From NCBI GenBank assembly GCA_029932445.1, contig JAOZQB010000138.1, positions 1 to 6,535 on the forward strand: a DNA stretch of 6,535 nt, given 5' to 3'. How positions within the stretch are numbered: the first letter of the stretch is position 1; every line of letters starts with the position of its first letter. The translations under genes and the position numbers were made by a program. The DNA comes from Bacteroidales bacterium (lineage in GTDB: Bacteria > Bacteroidota > Bacteroidia > Bacteroidales > JAADGE01). Positions 3,967 to 6,535 of the stretch are shown here, one piece after another. The notes beneath the pieces are model-generated. The model had not been told where the DNA came from. It saw nothing but the letters and a program-made list of their open reading frames with translations, and ran no database searches.

Positions 3967-6450
3967 ATGAAAAAAACTTTATCAGTAATCAGCTTTATTT
4001 TGCTGACAATCGGCATTTTTGCACAAACCCCTCAAGCATTTAAATATCAAACTGTTATCAGAAATTCATCCGGCGAAATAATTGCAAATCAAAATGTAGG
4101 AATTCAACTCAGTATTCTTGAAGGCAGTGAAACAGGTACTCCGGTTTATACAGAAACGTGGAACCTTACAAGCAATCAGTTCGGATTAATTAATTTAAAT
4201 ATAGGTGAAGGTACAAGCAGTGATGATTTTTCTTCAATAAATTGGGGAAATAACAATTATTGGTTAAAAATTGCACTTGATGAAGCAGGCGGAACCAATT
4301 ACACAGACATGGGAACAAGTCAGTTATTATCCGTACCGTATGCACTGTATTCGAATGAAAGTGCCAACGGGTCAAGTCAATGGCTGAATAACGGTTCAAC
4401 AATCTATTATAACGACGGTAATGTGGGTGTCGGAACAACAACACCTTCCGGTAAAATGGTTATTCAAGCCGACGACGGTGCAGCACCTGATTCGGCACTT
4501 TTTGAAGTTAAAGATAAATTCGGAAAACCGATTATGAGAATCACTTCCGAAGGCGTAAGAATTTATGTGAAAGATGTGAATAAAGGTATTTCCGGCGGTT
4601 TTGCCGTAGGAAGATATGCAACGGCTAAAGGTTTTCCGGATACATCTTATTTAATTGTTACTCCTGACAGCACAAGAATTTATACTTCGGGAGGATTAAA
4701 AGGAATTTCAGGCGGATTTGCCGTCGGAAGATATGCTACAGCTAAGAACGGCGGCATCAATAAATATTTTTATACCGGAATTGACAGTACTCGAATATAT
4801 ATAAACGAATCGGTTAAAGGCAGTTCAGGTGGTTTTGCTGTCGGCAGATACGCAACGGCAAAAGCCGGAAATACAAATTATTTCAATATTAATACATCAA
4901 ACTTTCCCGATACGATAAATCCGAGCGAAGCAAGAATTGTGTGGTATCCTTTAAAAGAAGCTTTCCTTACGGGAAGAGTTTTAATTGAATCTCCGGATAG
5001 TGTCGGACTGAATTCCATGGCAACCGGATTTGAATCCAAAGCCATCGGAAACTATTCACAAGCACTTGGTTACAAAGTTGTTTCCGAAGGTTTAAATTCT
5101 ACGGCAATCGGTTATAAATCCAGAGCCGCAGGTGAAAATTCTTATGCATTCGGCTCAAATGTTTTGGCAGCAGATTCGAATTCCTATGCATTCGGAAATA
5201 AATCAGCAGCTTTAGCAAAAGGATCCATCGTTATCGGAATTCAGGATACGGCATTTAAAAACTCATCAATGGCACTCGGATATAATACAAAAGCACGCGG
5301 CTTAGCATCCTTTACAATGGGAGCATATACTTCTGCTGAAGACACTTTAGATGTTGCCATGGGTTATCATACCATTGCAAGCGGCGGCGGTTCAACAGCA
5401 ATGGGTTGGTATTCTCAAGCAAAAGGCGGTGCCTCTTTAGCCATGGGTGATTCCACAAATGCAGAAGGAATGGCTTCCTTAGCATTGGGATCTCAAACAT
5501 TAGCTTCCGGAGATTTTTCTACTTCAATGGGTGTAAAAACAATTGCAAGCGGTGAAAATTCAACAGCTATGGGAGATTCTTCTTTGGCAAGCGGATTTGC
5601 ATCAACGGCAATGGGTTATCAAACTGAAGCACACGGCATGAATACAATTGCTATGGGAGATAATACAGTTGCATGGGGAGATGCTTCTGTTGCTATGGGT
5701 TCAAATACACATGCAAACGGATTATTTTCTCTTGCTATCGGAAATATGTCTATAGCTGATAATGATGCTTCTGTTTCCATCGGCGATCAAACACATGCAA
5801 ACGGGCTTGCCTCCTGGGCAGCGGGAACACATACCGTGGCTGAAGGTGACGCTTCAACGGCTTTCGGATTCTATACACATGCAGTTGCCGGAGGAAGTTT
5901 TGTATTAGGCGGTTTTAATGAAGTTTTCTCAGGGAATAATGCATACGATCCTTTCAGTGCATTATTTATAATAGGTAACGGAACAGATGAAGGCAGCAGA
6001 CATAATGCTTTTACCGTATTAAAATCAGGTTCAATCGGAATTAATACAAATACTCCGACAGAACTTTTTACCGTCAACGGCAACGGACGTTTTCAAGGAA
6101 ATCTGTCTTATACAGGTAGTTTAATTAATTCAAAAAAAACAAAAATAAAATCGGCATTTGAATCAAACTATAATAATTATTATAAAATTTCCGAAGTTGA
6201 AAATTATATTAATAATAATAAACATCTGCCTTGGATAAGTTCAGATATATATGTAAAAGACGGCATCGACATATCTCTATTAAGCATTAAAACACTTGAA
6301 GCAGTTGAAAATCAACAATTACAAATTATTGAATTAAACAATCAACTTAAAGAAAAAGATAAAACTATTAAAGAATTAGAAAATAAAATGGATGAAATGA
6401 ATAAACGTCTTAGTGAAATTGAAAAAGTAATACAAAAAAATAATAAATAA
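3967..6450 (+). CDS. Large secreted fibrous protein with YadA-head-like repeats and C-terminal coiled coil
   Basis: This 827-residue protein has a signal peptide (1-19, cut before QTPQAF). The N-terminal domain (about 20-130; AFKYQTVIRNSSGE, NYTDMGTSQLLSVPYALY) is of a type common in secreted Bacteroidota proteins. Three 39-residue repeats containing SGGFAVGRYATAK follow (194-299 and spacers). Residues 347-654 are 22 consecutive 14-residue units of the form GxxSxAMGxxTxAx, the pattern of the left-handed beta-roll of YadA-type trimeric adhesin heads. A connector (about 665-720; FIIGNG, HNAFTVLKSGSIGINT) leads to a tail with HLPWISSDIY and GIDISLLS, then a charged heptad-like coiled coil (about 776-823). 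It is therefore likely a trimeric extracellular fibre or adhesin. It lacks the YadA beta-barrel anchor, an S74 peptidase domain is not evident, and no T9SS sorting domain is present. How it is held at the surface is unclear. The ATG at 3967 is supported by the signal peptide. Confidence 0.88.
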   Translation: MKKTLSVISFILLTIGIFAQTPQAFKYQTVIRNSSGEIIANQNVGIQLSILEGSETGTPVYTETWNLTSNQFGLINLNIGEGTSSDDFSSINWGNNNYWLKIALDEAGGTNYTDMGTSQLLSVPYALYSNESANGSSQWLNNGSTIYYNDGNVGVGTTTPSGKMVIQADDGAAPDSALFEVKDKFGKPIMRITSEGVRIYVKDVNKGISGGFAVGRYATAKGFPDTSYLIVTPDSTRIYTSGGLKGISGGFAVGRYATAKNGGINKYFYTGIDSTRIYINESVKGSSGGFAVGRYATAKAGNTNYFNINTSNFPDTINPSEARIVWYPLKEAFLTGRVLIESPDSVGLNSMATGFESKAIGNYSQALGYKVVSEGLNSTAIGYKSRAAGENSYAFGSNVLAADSNSYAFGNKSAALAKGSIVIGIQDTAFKNSSMALGYNTKARGLASFTMGAYTSAEDTLDVAMGYHTIASGGGSTAMGWYSQAKGGASLAMGDSTNAEGMASLALGSQTLASGDFSTSMGVKTIASGENSTAMGDSSLASGFASTAMGYQTEAHGMNTIAMGDNTVAWGDASVAMGSNTHANGLFSLAIGNMSIADNDASVSIGDQTHANGLASWAAGTHTVAEGDASTAFGFYTHAVAGGSFVLGGFNEVFSGNNAYDPFSALFIIGNGTDEGSRHNAFTVLKSGSIGINTNTPTELFTVNGNGRFQGNLSYTGSLINSKKTKIKSAFESNYNNYYKISEVENYINNNKHLPWISSDIYVKDGIDISLLSIKTLEAVENQQLQIIELNNQLKEKDKTIKELENKMDEMNKRLSEIEKVIQKNNK
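4546..4863 (+). repeat. Three 117-bp (39-residue) in-frame repeats
   Basis: Within the fibrous protein, the 28-residue core beginning SEG/PDS/IDS and ending GGFAVGRYATAK occurs at residues 194-221, 233-260 and 272-299, exactly 39 residues apart. The conserved parts are RIY near the start and KGxSGGFAVGRYATAK at the end, joined by an 11-residue variable spacer between copies. The DNA is diverged at third positions (for example GGCGGT versus GGCGGA versus GGTGGT for the Gly pair), so the repeats are old and kept at the protein level. Confidence 0.88.
5005..5928 (+). repeat. 22 tandem 42-bp units encoding 14-residue YadA-head-like repeats
   Basis: Residues 347-654 of the fibrous protein split without any gap into 22 units of 14. 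Position 4 is usually Ser, positions 6-8 are usually a small residue, a hydrophobic residue and Gly (AMG, ALG, AIG), and position 13 is usually Ala. Most units begin with Gly; units 5, 6, 7, 9, 19 and 22 begin with Asp, Ala, Lys, Asp, Asn and Ala. Unit 9 (DTLDVAMG) has Asp in place of the Ser. The uninterrupted register supports one continuous beta-roll. DNA copies are diverged, apart from a 14-bp identity at 5707-5720 and 5791-5804. Confidence 0.9.
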
Positions 6451-6458
6451 TAATTAAC

Positions 6459-6491
6459 AGTCAGAGCTTCACTTTAAGTGAAGCCCTGACT
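6459..6491. terminator. Strong hairpin closing the surface-protein unit
   Basis: AGTCAG (6459-6464) pairs with CTGACT (6486-6491), and GCTTCAC (6466-6472) pairs with GTGAAGC (6478-6484), leaving one A-C mismatch (6465/6485) and the loop TTTAA. That is 13 pairs in a 33-base structure starting eight bases after the stop codon at 6450. Downstream bases are A+T-rich (TAAAATTAT) but without a long T-run, so it may act as a terminator or as a 3'-end stabilising stem. It also lies directly before the next gene. Confidence 0.72.
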
Positions 6492-6508
6492 AAAATTATG
6501 CATTAAGT

Positions 6509-6535
6509 ATGAAAATCAGACAGGCACAATTTGCC
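6509..6535 (+). CDS. Start of another gene, possibly GTPase EngB (YihA/YsxC)
   Basis: An ATG at 6509 opens a frame that stays open for nine codons (MKIRQAQFA) to the window edge. The beginning, a short strand with a basic residue followed by A-x-F, resembles the first residues of EngB ribosome-assembly GTPases of Bacteroidota, which normally continue with a short linker and a GxxNVGKS motif. Only nine residues are visible, so the identification is tentative. It lies 58 bp after the fibrous protein gene, beyond the hairpin at 6459-6491. Confidence 0.4.

Noticed and set aside
5005..5928. The regular 42-bp period considered as a CRISPR array or minisatellite
   Set aside because: The period is a whole number of codons, the frame is open throughout, and conservation is at the protein level with no repeat/spacer alternation.
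5312..6083. Minus-strand open frames within the repeat region of the fibrous protein
   Set aside because: They are shadows of the repetitive coding strand; their own translations show no domain or signal.

Overview
The window looks like chromosomal DNA from a Bacteroidota bacterium. It is A+T-rich, and no gene has a Shine-Dalgarno sequence upstream of its start. At least one promoter matches the Bacteroidota TTTG / TAnnTTTG pattern. One gene ends in a type IX secretion (T9SS) sorting domain, and another encodes a DUF4369 plus thioredoxin lipoprotein, an architecture typical of this phylum. Genus cannot be told from the sequence.

Layout. Bases 1-75 are the 3' end of an unidentified gene. Bases 76-515 hold no gene but contain several small repeat or hairpin structures, the clearest being a perfect 15-bp inverted repeat with a 51-nt spacer (347-427). 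Next, on the minus strand, is a TlpA-like thiol-disulfide oxidoreductase lipoprotein (516-1622) with a consensus promoter. It is divergent from coaD (1798-2265, coenzyme A biosynthesis), which is followed at 63 bp by amrS (2329-3336, the radical SAM member of the AmmeMemoRadiSam system). After a 151-bp gap with a consensus-like promoter come two probably co-transcribed genes: a small secreted protein with a T9SS C-terminal domain (3488-3955) and, 11 bp later, an 827-residue secreted fibrous protein (3967-6450). A strong hairpin closes this unit. The first nine codons of another gene, possibly the GTPase EngB, run off the right edge.

The most distinctive gene is the 827-residue protein. It has a signal peptide, a globular N-terminal domain, three exact 39-residue repeats, 22 uninterrupted 14-residue YadA-head-like repeats, a connector and a C-terminal coiled coil. 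It has neither a YadA-type beta-barrel anchor nor a T9SS sorting domain. The small gene just upstream does carry a sorting domain, so the pair may form a cell-surface module, but that is inference. The housekeeping genes (coaD, amrS, possible engB) show no visible functional link with it.
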